NCBI GenBank assembly: GCA_009691855.1
Contig: SIAI01000001.1
Span: 1 to 64,000, forward strand
From: Planctomycetota bacterium
Lineage (GTDB): Bacteria > Planctomycetota > UBA1135 > GCA-002686595
DNA: 64,000 bases
Direction: 5' to 3'
Shown: positions 26,771 to 36,292 of the stretch, one piece after another
How the letters are laid out: every line of letters starts with the position of its first letter
How positions within the stretch are numbered: position 1 is the first letter of the stretch
The notes under the pieces: generated by a model
What the model saw: only the letters and a program-made list of their open reading frames with translations
Told to the model about the DNA's origin: nothing
Databases searched by the model: none
Translations under genes and position numbers: made by a program

Positions 26771-28699
26771 TCACTTTCGCGTGCGACGCTTGATGCGCGC
26801 TGCCCCGAGGCCCACGGCGACGATGCACACCAGGATGGGCACGATCGCGATGTTCAGCACCTTGAGGGTCGTGCCCAGGCGTTCGGTGTCCTGACGACGG
26901 CTGTGCTCGACGTCGCGCAGGTCGCGGCGCGCCTGCACGAACTCCTCGCGCACCTTCTCGCGCTCCTTGCGCTGGTCGGCGGTGACCAGCTCCTCGCTGC
27001 CCTCGCTCTTGGCCTTCTGCAGCTCGCCCAGGCGGCGCTCCGCGTCCTGCACCTTGCGCTCCAGCTCCTGCTGGCGCGCCAGCAGGCGCTGGTCGGCGTC
27101 GCGCTGGATCTCCTGCACGCGCTCGAACGGGCGCGAAGTTTTGCCGCGCATGCGGATGCTCATCAGCTCCTTGCCGCCGCTGACGCTCTCGATCGCGTTC
27201 TTGAGCAGGTCGACGTTCTCGGAGATCGGCTTGACCAGGACCTGTCCGCCGGGGAGGCGCCCGAGTTCCTGCATCCACAGTCGGTCGTGGAGCATGTCCA
27301 CGTCCGCGAACGCCACCAGGTTCAGCGGCGCGCTGGACTCGCTCAGGCCGCCGGTCTTCGGCTCGCCTTCGGCCGACGGCGTCTCGCCCTCGGGGGCCGC
27401 GCCAGGCTTGCCGCCCGGGAAGGCGCTCTTCACGTTGCCCGTGACGCGCGCCGCAAGCGTCAGCTTCTCGAAGCCCGGCACGAAGCTGGCGAGCAGCTCG
27501 CGCGGCTGGGCCTGGAACTGGAACTGCATGCTGTCGACTTCCTGCGACTCCTCGCTGGTCTGCAGGATGGGCGTGAAGGTCGTGGCTCCATCGGCGAGCT
27601 GCTTCAGCGAGCCCGGCGTCCACAGGAGGATGTTGGTGAGCAGGCGCGTGATCGGATCCTCGCGGTCCAGCTCCTTTTCGGTGAGGCGCGGCACGAACAC
27701 CAGCGGGATGCGCGCGCTCGTGCGGCGGTCCTGACTGGGCACGTCCTGCAGCACGCCCAGGGCCTTGTCGCAGGCGATCTTGTTCTTGGCGAGCTCGAAG
27801 CCCCAGGCCTGGAACAGCGACTCGAGGTTCGAGTCCTTCTTGGCCGTGAAGCGCGACATCGGGTTGCTGGGGTCGTCGGATTGACCCGCATCCACGTCGC
27901 ACTGCGGATCGACGAACACCAGCAGGGGCTTTCCGGCCAGGGCCCACTGGTCGATCAGGTACAGCGTCGCGTCGCTGAAGCCCCGCGGGTGCACCACCAT
28001 CAGGATGTCCACGGACGCGTCGATCGTGTCGCTGGAACCGGGCAACACCTCGACCTCGAAGAAGTCGCCCAACTGATCGAGGAACGCCCAGCGCGGCTCG
28101 CCCTGCTGACCCATCATCGGGTTGCCGCCGCCACCCTCGAGCGGCATCGCGGTCAGGATGCCGACCTTCTTCTTGTCGGGGTGCGCCAGCGTCCACAGGA
28201 CCTTCGAGAGGTCGTACTCGAGCGTGCGCTGCTTGTCCTCGTCGAGCGAGAAGAACGGGATCGCTTCCTTGGCGCCGGTCGCGTTCGTGCCCAGCAGGCC
28301 GAAGTACAGCGGGTCACCGCTGGGCAGCGGCGCGCCCTGGATGCCCTGCTCGACCGCGCGGTCCTCCTCCTCGGAGAAGGGCTCGGGGTCGATCACGGTC
28401 AGCTCGAGGTTGCCGCCCGAGGCGCGCTCGTACTCGCGCAGGATGCCCAGGATCCGGTCGGCGTACTCCAGCACCTGCGGGTAGTCGCTGGCGGCCGAGC
28501 GTGAGCAGTAGAAGTAGAGGTGGATCGGCTCGTCGATGTTCTTGGCGATCGCCTTCGAGCCCTCGTCGAGCGTGTAGACCTTGTCCTCGGTCAGGTCCAC
28601 GCGCACGGCGCGTAGGGTGGCGTTGGCGGTGATGTTCACCGCGAAGAACAGCACGATGGCCAGGGCCAGGCCGAGCAAGGAGAGGTTCTTCTTGTTCAT
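26771..28699 (-). CDS. GldG-like ABC transporter auxiliary protein
   Basis: 642 residues. An N-terminal transmembrane helix (about 7-27) precedes a large extracytoplasmic region with the GldG pattern (RVDLTEDKVYTLDEGSKAI, later KKVGILTAMPLEG and FVDPQCD). A coiled coil (about 530-590, rich in Q, R, E) leads into a C-terminal transmembrane helix. GldG works with GldF and GldA in gliding of Bacteroidota, but homologues in planctomycetes have no proven role in motility. It lies between the permease and the DUF4340 gene, 13 bp from the former. Confidence 0.86.
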   Translation of the reverse strand: MNKKNLSLLGLALAIVLFFAVNITANATLRAVRVDLTEDKVYTLDEGSKAIAKNIDEPIHLYFYCSRSAASDYPQVLEYADRILGILREYERASGGNLELTVIDPEPFSEEEDRAVEQGIQGAPLPSGDPLYFGLLGTNATGAKEAIPFFSLDEDKQRTLEYDLSKVLWTLAHPDKKKVGILTAMPLEGGGGNPMMGQQGEPRWAFLDQLGDFFEVEVLPGSSDTIDASVDILMVVHPRGFSDATLYLIDQWALAGKPLLVFVDPQCDVDAGQSDDPSNPMSRFTAKKDSNLESLFQAWGFELAKNKIACDKALGVLQDVPSQDRRTSARIPLVFVPRLTEKELDREDPITRLLTNILLWTPGSLKQLADGATTFTPILQTSEESQEVDSMQFQFQAQPRELLASFVPGFEKLTLAARVTGNVKSAFPGGKPGAAPEGETPSAEGEPKTGGLSESSAPLNLVAFADVDMLHDRLWMQELGRLPGGQVLVKPISENVDLLKNAIESVSGGKELMSIRMRGKTSRPFERVQEIQRDADQRLLARQQELERKVQDAERRLGELQKAKSEGSEELVTADQRKEREKVREEFVQARRDLRDVEHSRRQDTERLGTTLKVLNIAIVPILVCIVAVGLGAARIKRRTRK

Positions 28700-28712
28700 G
28701 GAGCGAGGGAGT

Positions 28713-29453
28713 TCAGTCGGCTTTCTTGAGCTCGAGCACCAGCGCGTTGGCGAACAGCGCGAGCGTGATCAGCGAGGCGAAGAACACCAGGTCGCGCAGC
28801 TCGAGCAGGCCCTTGGAGAGGCCGTCGAAGTGCGTGAAGAAGCTGAACGAGGCGATGACCTCGACCACGGGCTGCGGCGCCCAGCCGCTGAACAAGGCGA
28901 TGACGGGCGGGAAGCCGGTCAGCAGGAAGGCGAGCGAGAGCGAGACCGACAGCACGAAGGCGATCACCTGGTTCTTGGTGATGGCCGAGACGCACGCGCC
29001 GATGGCCAGGAAGCCGCCCGCCATCAGCAGGCTGCCCAGGTACCCGGCCACGATCGTGCCGTTGTCCGGATCGCCCAGGTAGTTGACCGTGATCCATATC
29101 GGGAAGGTCAGCGCCAGGGCGACGCCGGCGAAGACCCAGGACGCCAGGAACTTGCCCAGCACGGCCTGCGGCAGCGTGATCGGCAGCGTCATCAGGAGCT
29201 CGATCGTGCCCTGCTTGCGCTCCTCGGCCCACAGGCGCATGGTCAGCGCCGGGATCAGGAACAGATACAGCCACGGGTGCCAGTTGAAGAAGCCCGTGAG
29301 CGAGGCCTGGCCGTTGCCGTCGCCGTAGAAGTCGCCCAGCTGGAAGGTGAAGAAGCCCGACAGCAAGAGGAAGATGACGATGAACACGTAGGCGACGGGC
29401 GTGGCGAAGTAGCCGCCCAGTTCGCGCTTCAGGATCGCGAGTGTCTGCTTCAC
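28713..29453 (-). CDS. GldF-like ABC-2 transporter permease
   Basis: 246 residues from GTG 29453. The GTG overlaps the ATPase stop (GTGA) and is preceded by a strong AGGAGG (5 nt away), which decides the start over the longer frame. Six transmembrane segments are visible. The loop WAEERKQGTIELLMTLPI is the hallmark of ABC-2 permeases of the GldF/NosY type. It should form the membrane channel with the ATPase encoded just upstream. Confidence 0.9.
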   Translation of the reverse strand: MKQTLAILKRELGGYFATPVAYVFIVIFLLLSGFFTFQLGDFYGDGNGQASLTGFFNWHPWLYLFLIPALTMRLWAEERKQGTIELLMTLPITLPQAVLGKFLASWVFAGVALALTFPIWITVNYLGDPDNGTIVAGYLGSLLMAGGFLAIGACVSAITKNQVIAFVLSVSLSLAFLLTGFPPVIALFSGWAPQPVVEVIASFSFFTHFDGLSKGLLELRDLVFFASLITLALFANALVLELKKAD

Positions 29454-30247
29454 GACGGACCTCCTACGGCGGTGGGTGCGCTCAGCGCGCGGTGCTCGGC
29501 CTCGGGCGAGCGCTCGGCGCCGGTCAGCTTGCGGAACACCCAGTCCATGCGGTTCTTGGTGACCGAGGGCGGGGCCTGGCGCTCGAGCTCGTCCGGCTTG
29601 CCATCGAACACCACACGCCCGTTGGTGATGATGATCGCGCGCGTGCACACGGCCTCGACCTCCTCGAGGATGTGGGTCGAGAGCAGGATCGCCTTGGAGC
29701 GCCCCATCTCGCGGATGAGCGTGCGCACCTCGTGCTTCTGGTTCGGATCGAGGCCGTCGGTGGGCTCGTCCATGATCAGCACCTGCGGGTCGTGCAGGAT
29801 TGCCGCGGCCAGACCCACGCGGCGCTTGAAGCCCTTGGACAGGGTCTCGATCGGCTGGTGCATGCGGCCTTCGAGCTGCACCTGACGCATGACCTCGGCG
29901 ATGCGCTGTTCGAGGGCCTGGCCCCCGATTCCGCGCACCTCGCCGATGAAGCGCAGGAAGCTGCGCGGAGTCATGTCCGGGTAGGCCGGAGCGCCTTCGG
30001 GCAGGTAGCCGATCGCGCGCTTGGCCGCGACCGGTTCCTCCAGCACATCGTGCCCGGCGACGCGCGCCGTACCCGCGGTGGGGGTCAAGAACCCCGTCAC
30101 CATCTTCATCGTCGTGGACTTGCCTGCGCCGTTGGGGCCGAGGAAGCCGAGGACCTCGCCTTGGGCGACGTCGAAGGTGACGCCGTCCACGGCCTTGATG
30201 GGTCCAAAGTGCTTCACCAGGCCCCGGATCTCGATCATCGCGCTCAT
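29450..30247 (-). CDS. GldA-like ABC transporter ATP-binding protein
   Basis: 265 residues. Walker A is GPNGAGKST (37-45), the signature is LSKGFKRR (136-143, the LSKG form usual in GldA-type proteins rather than LSGGQ), Walker B is VLIMDEP (156-162), and the switch histidine is in STHILEE. The C terminus carries an extra 50 residues. It heads an operon of ATPase, permease, GldG-like protein, DUF4340 protein and possibly a secreted protein, and probably powers export or assembly of envelope components. Confidence 0.92.
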   Translation of the reverse strand: MSAMIEIRGLVKHFGPIKAVDGVTFDVAQGEVLGFLGPNGAGKSTTMKMVTGFLTPTAGTARVAGHDVLEEPVAAKRAIGYLPEGAPAYPDMTPRSFLRFIGEVRGIGGQALEQRIAEVMRQVQLEGRMHQPIETLSKGFKRRVGLAAAILHDPQVLIMDEPTDGLDPNQKHEVRTLIREMGRSKAILLSTHILEEVEAVCTRAIIITNGRVVFDGKPDELERQAPPSVTKNRMDWVFRKLTGAERSPEAEHRALSAPTAVGGPS

Positions 30248-30664
30248 GGAGAGGGAGATAGGACCCAGAGGGGTTCAGAAGGAATCAGGGGAGCCGTCCC
30301 GGGCCGGACGGTCGAGTTGGGAGCCCTCCTCGAGACCTGGACACGCGGTGCAGGTCTGCCCGGGCAGGGGCGAGGTTGTATGGTCCAAAGAGGCGCTCTG
30401 CAAGGGTGGCCAGGGATCGGGCGCCGCGCTACGGCGGGGCGTGGTCCGATGTTGGCGGCGAGTTCGCCGCGCGACAGCTCGAGGGGCCAGCTCGCCGTAG
30501 GAAAGGGGCGCGGGCGCCGACGTGCCGAAAATCCGCGCTTCCGTGCGAACGGGTTGCGGGCCTGAGATCCCTGGGCCGGCGTCATGCGAGCCTACCGGTC
30601 TGGGGGGGAGTCCGTCGCCAAGCTCAATGGCAGCTCGGAGCCTGGGTCTGCACGCGGTCCGCGC
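30248..30664. other. 417-bp intergenic region, no gene seen
   Basis: This region lies between the start of the GldA-like gene and the 3' end of fabI, both on the minus strand. No open frame with family signals, no repeat core and no strong terminator is visible. The promoter of the transporter operon should be here, but I cannot place it with confidence. Confidence 0.5.
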
Positions 30665-31435
30665 TCACAGACCCATGATGTTGTACCCCGCATCCACGTA
30701 GATCGTGGAACCCGTGATGCCGCGCGACAGGGGGCTGGCCAGGAATGCGCACACGTCGCCGACCTCCTCGGCCGTGATGTTGCGCCGCAGCGGCGCGCGC
30801 TGGGCGATGTGGTCGAGGATGGCCGCGAAGCCGTCGATGCCGGCCGCCGACAGGGTGCGGATCGGCCCCGAGGAGATGGCGTTGACGCGGATGCCGCGCG
30901 GCCCGAGGTCGTGCGCCAGGTAGCGCACCGAAGCCTCCAGCGCGGCCTTGGCCACGCCCATCACGTTGTAGTTCGGGATGACGCGCTCGGCGCCGATGTA
31001 GGAGAGCGTCAGGATCGAGCCGTCGCGGCCCTCCATCAGCGGCACGATGCGACGCGAGACCGCCGGCAGCGAGTAGACCGAGACCTCCTGCGCCAGGTGG
31101 TAGCCCTCCTTGGAGACGTCCAGGTAGGTGCCGGTGAGCTCCTCGCGCTTGGCGAAGGCCACCGCGTGCACGAAGCAGTCGAGCTGCCCGAAGCGCTTGC
31201 CCAGGCCCTCCACCAGGCCGTCGATGTCGCTCTCCTTGGTGACGTCGCAGGGCAGGATCGTCTGCACGCCGAGCTCCGCCCCGAGCTCGCGCACGTTGCC
31301 CTCGAGGCGTTCGTTGGCGTAGGTCAGGGCGATCTCCATGCCCTCGCGCTGCAGCGCCTTGGCGCAGGCCCAGGCCACCGAGCGCTTGTTGGCCACGCCG
31401 AGGATCAGGCCCTTTCGTCCGTCGAGGAATCCCAA
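30665..31435 (-). CDS. fabI: enoyl-ACP reductase (NADH)
   Basis: 256 residues, the usual FabI length. The atypical short-chain dehydrogenase start GLILGVANKRSVAWACAKAL is characteristic. The catalytic residues Tyr146, Tyr156 and Lys163 lie in LSYIGAERVIPNYNVMGVAK, at the same numbers as in E. coli FabI. The enzyme completes each fatty-acid elongation cycle. Later SGPIRTLSAAGI and TGSTIYVDAGYNIMG blocks are intact. It is monocistronic here, with repeat D upstream. Confidence 0.96.
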   Translation of the reverse strand: MGFLDGRKGLILGVANKRSVAWACAKALQREGMEIALTYANERLEGNVRELGAELGVQTILPCDVTKESDIDGLVEGLGKRFGQLDCFVHAVAFAKREELTGTYLDVSKEGYHLAQEVSVYSLPAVSRRIVPLMEGRDGSILTLSYIGAERVIPNYNVMGVAKAALEASVRYLAHDLGPRGIRVNAISSGPIRTLSAAGIDGFAAILDHIAQRAPLRRNITAEEVGDVCAFLASPLSRGITGSTIYVDAGYNIMGL

Positions 31436-31525
31436 GGAATCGCCTCCTGTCGTTGTTGGAGAAGGAGCGCCCGCGCCGCGCGCGGGGCACCCGCGGCCGG
31501 CGATCGTAGTGTTCGGCCGGGCCAG

Positions 31526-31687
31526 TTAGGGCTCGTAACGAAACAAACTGTCCGTTTCGACGAGCCATCGCCGATCGTGGCAAGGCGCGCCGACGTTGGC
31601 AACCTGCATGGTTTCCGAGGAGGCGCAACGCCGCCACGGGCGGCGAGGGCCGGCGCAACGGACAGTATGACTTGTTACGGGCCCTTG
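31526..31687 (+). repeat. palindromic repeat family D, copy D
   Basis: About 162 bp. The left border is TTAG (31526-31529); the right border appears decayed. The terminal inverted repeats share ACTGTCCGTT and CGTAAC. The interior (GGCAAGGCGCGCCGAC and GGAGGCGCAACGCCGCC) is shared with families A and B and, inverted, with the element at 9483-9633. It fills most of the spacer upstream of fabI and of the gene at 31740. Confidence 0.75.
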
Positions 31688-31739
31688 CACGCTTGCGGGC
31701 CGCGCGTTCGCGCCGGCGCCGGGGGCGAGGACTGAGGGC

Positions 31740-32291
31740 ATGCGCGTCGAGCTCCAGCGCGCGCGCGAGTTGCTCGCGAGTGGCAAGCCGCTCGAGGTGC
31801 TCGCGCACATCGTGGCCGAGGACGGGCTCGCCCTGCGCCCGCGCCTCGGCGCGCGCCTCGGCGCGCGCGCGCTGTTGTGCGACGGCGAGCGCGTGCTGCT
31901 CTGCGCCCAGGCCCTGTGCGCGCTGCGCGCCAAGGCCGGCCGCGGCGCACCCGAACTCGGGCGCTGGTTGGACGAGCAGGTGGAGGAGGCGCTCGCCGCG
32001 CTGACTCAGGAAGGCGAACTGGGCCCCGAGGCGCTCGAGGCCCTGGTGGATTTCGCGACGCCGCTCGTGCTCGATCCGGGCGCGCTCGCCGTCGGCTGCG
32101 CGCGCTTCAATCGCCTGCCGTTCGAGCAGCGCGAGGCCTTCTTCGCGCTGGTCCTCGACGGCGCCTCACCCGACCGTCTGGCGCGCGAGCGCGGCCTCGC
32201 CCTGCCCGAGCTCCTGCGCCGCGCGCGCGGCGCGCTCGAGCCCTTCCTGCGCCCGACTGCGGCGCCGCTTCCGCCACAGAGCGCGCGATGA
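31740..32291 (+). CDS. small protein with sigma-70 region-4-like helix-turn-helix
   Basis: 183 residues. The first 120 are helical and rich in Ala, Leu and Arg, with no family I recognise. Residues 124-170 (FNRLPFEQREAFFALVLDG, then LARERGLALPELLRRARGAL) resemble the region-4 pattern of ECF sigma factors: LPxxQR, a helix, xG, then a helix-turn-helix. No region 2 is present, so it is not a complete sigma factor. Its stop overlaps the next start (ATGA), so the two products are likely made in fixed ratio. The assignment rests on pattern only. Confidence 0.5.
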   Translation: MRVELQRARELLASGKPLEVLAHIVAEDGLALRPRLGARLGARALLCDGERVLLCAQALCALRAKAGRGAPELGRWLDEQVEEALAALTQEGELGPEALEALVDFATPLVLDPGALAVGCARFNRLPFEQREAFFALVLDGASPDRLARERGLALPELLRRARGALEPFLRPTAAPLPPQSAR

Positions 32292-34735
32292 GCGACGACG
32301 TGCTGAGCTGGCTCTTGCCGGAGGCCGACGCGGTGGAGCGCGGACGGGTGCGCGGCCTGGTCACGGCCTTGCGCCTGCTGCGCGACGATGCGCGCCGTCT
32401 GGACGCGCGGCGCGTGGCACCCTCCTGGCGTCGCGCCCGCAACGAGTTCGAACGTCTGGAGCGCGGTGAGCGCCGGCGCGCGATCGAGAGCCTGCTGGTC
32501 GCGCACCTCGCGGTCCTGCGCCCGAGCGACTCGTTCCTCGAGCTCGCACCCGAGCCGCTGGCCTACGACGACGCCTGGCGCGCGCTGCTGCTCGCGCGCG
32601 TGCCCGGCTTCCCGCCGCCCCCCGGCGCGAGCGCGCAGGCGGTGATCGCGCGTCTGCTGGAGGCCGGCGGCACCCTGGGCGCGCACGCCGCCTGGCGTGA
32701 GCTCGGCGAAGCGAACCTGCGCCACGTCAGCGGGCCGCCGTCCGAGGCGCTGCGCAACTGGGTGGCGCGCCTCGAGGCACGCGCGGCGAGCGGCGCGGGG
32801 CCGACCCAGCTCGGATGCCTCTTGGCCGGCGCGCTTGCGGCGCGCCTCGATCTAGGTGATCCAGCGCGGGCCGTGGAGCTCGCCGCGCGTCACGCGCGTC
32901 TGTTCGAGGGTCAGGCGGTCCTGCGGCGCCTCCTGGGCTGGAGCGTCCTGCTGCGCGGCGACACGGCGCGCGCCCGGGAGCTCTTGCGCGGCACGCCTGC
33001 CGCACGACTGCCTGCGGCGCTCGCCGAGCTGCGCGCGGACGAGCCGGCCTGGGCTGAGTTCCTGCCCGGAGCCGCCGACGAACCGTCCGCGGTCGCCGCT
33101 CTGCCGTTGGCGCTCGCGCCCGCGCGCCGCGCGTTCGGCGCGCTCGCGCTGGGGATCTTTGTCGCGCGTGGGCCGGGTTGCGCCAAGGTGCGCCTGCTCG
33201 ACATCGCGCCGGGCATGGAGTCGGTCGCCCGCTCGCCGGCGCCGGTCTTTTCGGCCGCGGGCGTGTTGCGTCAGCGCAGACTGGAGTCGAGCGCCGCCGC
33301 GCTTGCCGGGGCCCTGGGTGGGGCGCGCACGCGCGCGCGGATGTACGTCGCGCTGCGTGACGCGGGCGACACCCTGCGCGGCTGGGTGCAGCTCGAGTGC
33401 GAGCACCTGTTGCTTCCGGCCACCGCGCGGGTCCAGGCGTTCGCGCGCGCCTGCGCGCCCGCGCTCCTCGCCGGCGCGCGGGTCGAGCTCGGGCCCGAGC
33501 CCGGCGCGGGGCACGAGTTCCGACTCCTCGCGCGCGCCGATCCGCGGCGCGAGTTCGTTGCGCGCGTGTTCGCCGAGCTCGGCCCTCTGCGCGACGGCCG
33601 CGCGTGCTGGCTCGAGCCTGGGCCCGACGGTCGTTGGCTCGTGCGCGCCGCGGCCGGGCGTGGGTTGCAGCACGCTCGAGGGCGCCTGGGCGGCGGCGGA
33701 ATCCTGCGGCGCGTCGCGGCTGGGCTGGGCGCCGAGCACGCCGGGGAACCCGCCGAGGCGCTGCACGCCGCTGCCGCCTTCGGCTGTGCTCTGCCGCTGT
33801 GCGCGACCTACGGTGCGCGCCTGCTCGGCGTGCTGGTGCTGGAGTTCGTGCACCCCGACGCGGCCGCGAGCACGCCGCGGGAAGCGTTGCACGCGCGCCT
33901 GCGCGCGCTCGAACCCCTGTGGTGGGCGTGCGCCTTTCGCGCGCGGTGCCTGGAGCTCGGCGGCGACGACCTCGCCTGGGATTCGGGCTGCCGCTTCCTC
34001 GCACGACTCGCGCCCGCGCTCGCCTCCGCCCTGGCGGCGCGGCGCCCACTGCTCGTCTTCGGCCCGCCCGGCTCCGGACGCCGCACGCTGGCGCGCTGGC
34101 TGCGCTTCCGGCGCGACGGCGAGCACGCGGCTGGGGCGGAAACGGAGCTGCGCGAGCTGGCGCAGCTCGACAGCGCGGCCCAGACGACCCTCGCGCGGGC
34201 GCTCGAGGCCGGAGGCACGCGCCTGGCCTTCCTGCTCGCCGAGGCGTCCCTGCACGAGCTGCGTTCCAGCGAGCGGCTCGCGCCCGCCCTCGCGGGCCAG
34301 CTCGAGCCCCTGGCGCTGCGCGTTCCTCCGCTGAGCGAGCGCCGCGACGAGATCCCGGCCCTGGTGCGGGTGTTCGCCGGGGCGAGCGCGCGCGCCGCGG
34401 ACTGCGCGCCGCTCGCCTTCGAGGACGAGTCCCTGGCGGAGCTGTGGCGTCAGCCCTGGCCCGGCCAGCTGCCCGAGCTCGCCGCGCTCGTGCAGCAGCT
34501 CGCGCTGGCGCACGCCGGTCCGAGCGTGAGCGCGGCCGAGGTCCGCGCGGCGCTGGCCGCGCGCGGCCTGAGCGTGTGTCGGCGCTTGCCCTCGCGTCGG
34601 CCGAACGCGCTCGACCTCGAGCTCGCCCTCGCCACCACGCGCCACCAGAACGGCAGCTGGAACCGCGCCCGCGCGGCGCGCTACCTGGGCTGGGACGCGG
34701 CCACCCTCGAGGCACGCCTGCGCGAGACGAGCTGA
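32288..34735 (+). CDS. degenerate sigma54-activator-like regulator
   Basis: 815 residues from ATG 32288 (ATGA overlap). Residues 1-330 are helical and may include TPR-like units. Residues of about 370-560 look like one or two GAF-type sensor domains. An AAA+-like core follows with Walker A GPPGSGRRT (about 592-600), but the Walker B position reads RLAFLLAEAS and I see no GAFTGA loop. The block PPLSERRDEIPALV matches the PPLRERxxDI block of sigma54 activators. The C terminus (NGSWNRARAARYLGWDAATL) resembles a Fis-type helix-turn-helix. It probably no longer opens sigma54 promoters. A terminator hairpin follows. Confidence 0.6.
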   Translation: MSDDVLSWLLPEADAVERGRVRGLVTALRLLRDDARRLDARRVAPSWRRARNEFERLERGERRRAIESLLVAHLAVLRPSDSFLELAPEPLAYDDAWRALLLARVPGFPPPPGASAQAVIARLLEAGGTLGAHAAWRELGEANLRHVSGPPSEALRNWVARLEARAASGAGPTQLGCLLAGALAARLDLGDPARAVELAARHARLFEGQAVLRRLLGWSVLLRGDTARARELLRGTPAARLPAALAELRADEPAWAEFLPGAADEPSAVAALPLALAPARRAFGALALGIFVARGPGCAKVRLLDIAPGMESVARSPAPVFSAAGVLRQRRLESSAAALAGALGGARTRARMYVALRDAGDTLRGWVQLECEHLLLPATARVQAFARACAPALLAGARVELGPEPGAGHEFRLLARADPRREFVARVFAELGPLRDGRACWLEPGPDGRWLVRAAAGRGLQHARGRLGGGGILRRVAAGLGAEHAGEPAEALHAAAAFGCALPLCATYGARLLGVLVLEFVHPDAAASTPREALHARLRALEPLWWACAFRARCLELGGDDLAWDSGCRFLARLAPALASALAARRPLLVFGPPGSGRRTLARWLRFRRDGEHAAGAETELRELAQLDSAAQTTLARALEAGGTRLAFLLAEASLHELRSSERLAPALAGQLEPLALRVPPLSERRDEIPALVRVFAGASARAADCAPLAFEDESLAELWRQPWPGQLPELAALVQQLALAHAGPSVSAAEVRAALAARGLSVCRRLPSRRPNALDLELALATTRHQNGSWNRARAARYLGWDAATLEARLRETS

Positions 34736-34741
34736 AAAGAT

Positions 34742-34777
34742 GAGAGGCGCCAGCCGTGTCCCGGGCTGGCGCCTCTC
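34742..34777 (+). terminator. terminator-like hairpin
   Basis: A perfect 14-bp stem, GAGAGGCGCCAGCC against GGCTGGCGCCTCTC, with an 8-nt loop, starts 7 bp after the stop of the preceding gene. No T-run follows, so termination strength is uncertain. Confidence 0.6.
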
Positions 34778-34861
34778 CAGTTCCGTCTCCACCGGCCAGC
34801 GGGCTCGGCGAGACCGACCTTGACCGTGGCCCCCCGGGCGCGGACAAAGGTCGTTGAGCTA

Positions 34862-36292
34862 ATGAACGGCGCGTTCCCGATCGCAGTCCACAGGAATCCT
34901 CCCCTGAAGCGGAAAGGGAGCTACATTTTCCTGAATCCGGGAAGGGGTCGTGCTGAGGCGGCCTTCGTCGCCTGTCTCCTGCCGGTGCTCGTCGGGGTCG
35001 GCTGGCTCGTGGTGCGCGGCCCGCTCGAGTGCTCGCGACCCGTCAGCGGACTCGCGCTGGCACTCGCCGGGCTCGGTTGGCTGGGCGTGCTGGCCTGCGC
35101 CCCGCGCGTGCGCGACTCGCTGGCGCTCCTGCTCGTCGTGGCGAGCGGCGCCCTGGCTCTGCGCAGCCTTGGACTGGCGAGCGAGCTCAGGCTGTCGGAC
35201 GATCTCGAGCGCTACGTCTGGGAGGGCGCGCTGCTGGCCGAGGGCGTCGATCCGTACGCCCACGCGCCCGACGCGCCCGCGCTCGAGTCCTTCCAGCGCC
35301 GCTGGCCCGAGCTGCACGCGCGCGTCGGCCATCGCGAGGTGCCCGCCGCCTATCCGCCGCTGGCGCAGGCCTTGAACGCGGGCGTGGTGTGCCTGGCGGG
35401 CGGGGCGCAGGAGCCGCAGGCGGCGCGCTTCGCGCTGCGGCTGTTCTACGGCCTGTGCGACCTCGGCGTGTGCGTGCCGCTCGCCTGGCTCCTGCGGCGT
35501 AGAGGCTTGCCGCTCGCCGGAGTTGCGGTGTGGGCCTGGAATCCGTTGGTCGTGCTGGAGTTCGCGGGTGCCGGACATCTGGATGCGCTGGCGATCCTGT
35601 GCACGCTCGCCGCGCTGGCCGCGCTCGCGAACCGTGGCCCCGAGGCGCGCGGCGGCCGCGCCCTAGCCTGGCTCGCCACGGGGACGGCGCTCAAGCTCTT
35701 GCCGCTCGCCGTCGTGCCCTTCGCCTTGCGCGCCGTGCGCGGTCGCGGGCGCGCTGCGCTCGCCTTTTTCGCGGCGGGGCTGGTGTGCGTGCTGCCGTTC
35801 GTGCTGCTCAGCGGCGAGCTGCCGCGCGTGGGCGGGTTGAGCGCGTACGCCTTCCGCTGGGAGTCGTTCAGCATGCTCTATCGCTGGATCGAGCCGCTGT
35901 TCGCGCGCACGCAGCTCTACGACGAGAGCTGGAGCGATCCGCGCCGGCTGGCGCGCGGCCTGGTCTTCGGCGTCTGGCTGGCGCTCGGCGTGTGGGCCTG
36001 GGTGCGCGGCTACGAGCCGGCGCGCGCGGCGTGCTGGATGGTGGCGGGCTTCCTGGTGCTCACGCCCACGCTGCATCCGTGGTATCTCACCTGGATCGTG
36101 CCCTTCCTCGCCCTGCGTCCGTCGCTGGCCTGGAGCGCGCTGGTCGCCGCCGCGCCGTTCCTCTACTGGCCGCTCGAGCGCTGGCGCGCGCAGGGAACCT
36201 GGGCGGAACCCGCCTGGCTGTGGCCGGCCGTGGCGCTGCCCTTCTGGGGCCTGCTTGTCTGCGACGCGTGGCGGCGACGGGGCGCGCGATGA
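34862..36292 (+). CDS. GT-C type glycosyltransferase, GT87-like membrane protein
   Basis: 476 residues from ATG 34862; a TTG at 34820 would add 14 residues. About ten transmembrane helices are visible. An early loop holds LSDDLERYVWEGALLAEGVDPY, resembling the Asp-containing first loop of GT-C/GT87 polyprenol-phosphate sugar transferases, followed by PAAYPPLAQ. Such enzymes add mannose or related sugars from a lipid-linked donor on the outer face of the membrane. The stop overlaps the queA start (ATGA), although the pathways are unrelated. Confidence 0.75.
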   Translation: MNGAFPIAVHRNPPLKRKGSYIFLNPGRGRAEAAFVACLLPVLVGVGWLVVRGPLECSRPVSGLALALAGLGWLGVLACAPRVRDSLALLLVVASGALALRSLGLASELRLSDDLERYVWEGALLAEGVDPYAHAPDAPALESFQRRWPELHARVGHREVPAAYPPLAQALNAGVVCLAGGAQEPQAARFALRLFYGLCDLGVCVPLAWLLRRRGLPLAGVAVWAWNPLVVLEFAGAGHLDALAILCTLAALAALANRGPEARGGRALAWLATGTALKLLPLAVVPFALRAVRGRGRAALAFFAAGLVCVLPFVLLSGELPRVGGLSAYAFRWESFSMLYRWIEPLFARTQLYDESWSDPRRLARGLVFGVWLALGVWAWVRGYEPARAACWMVAGFLVLTPTLHPWYLTWIVPFLALRPSLAWSALVAAAPFLYWPLERWRAQGTWAEPAWLWPAVALPFWGLLVCDAWRRRGAR

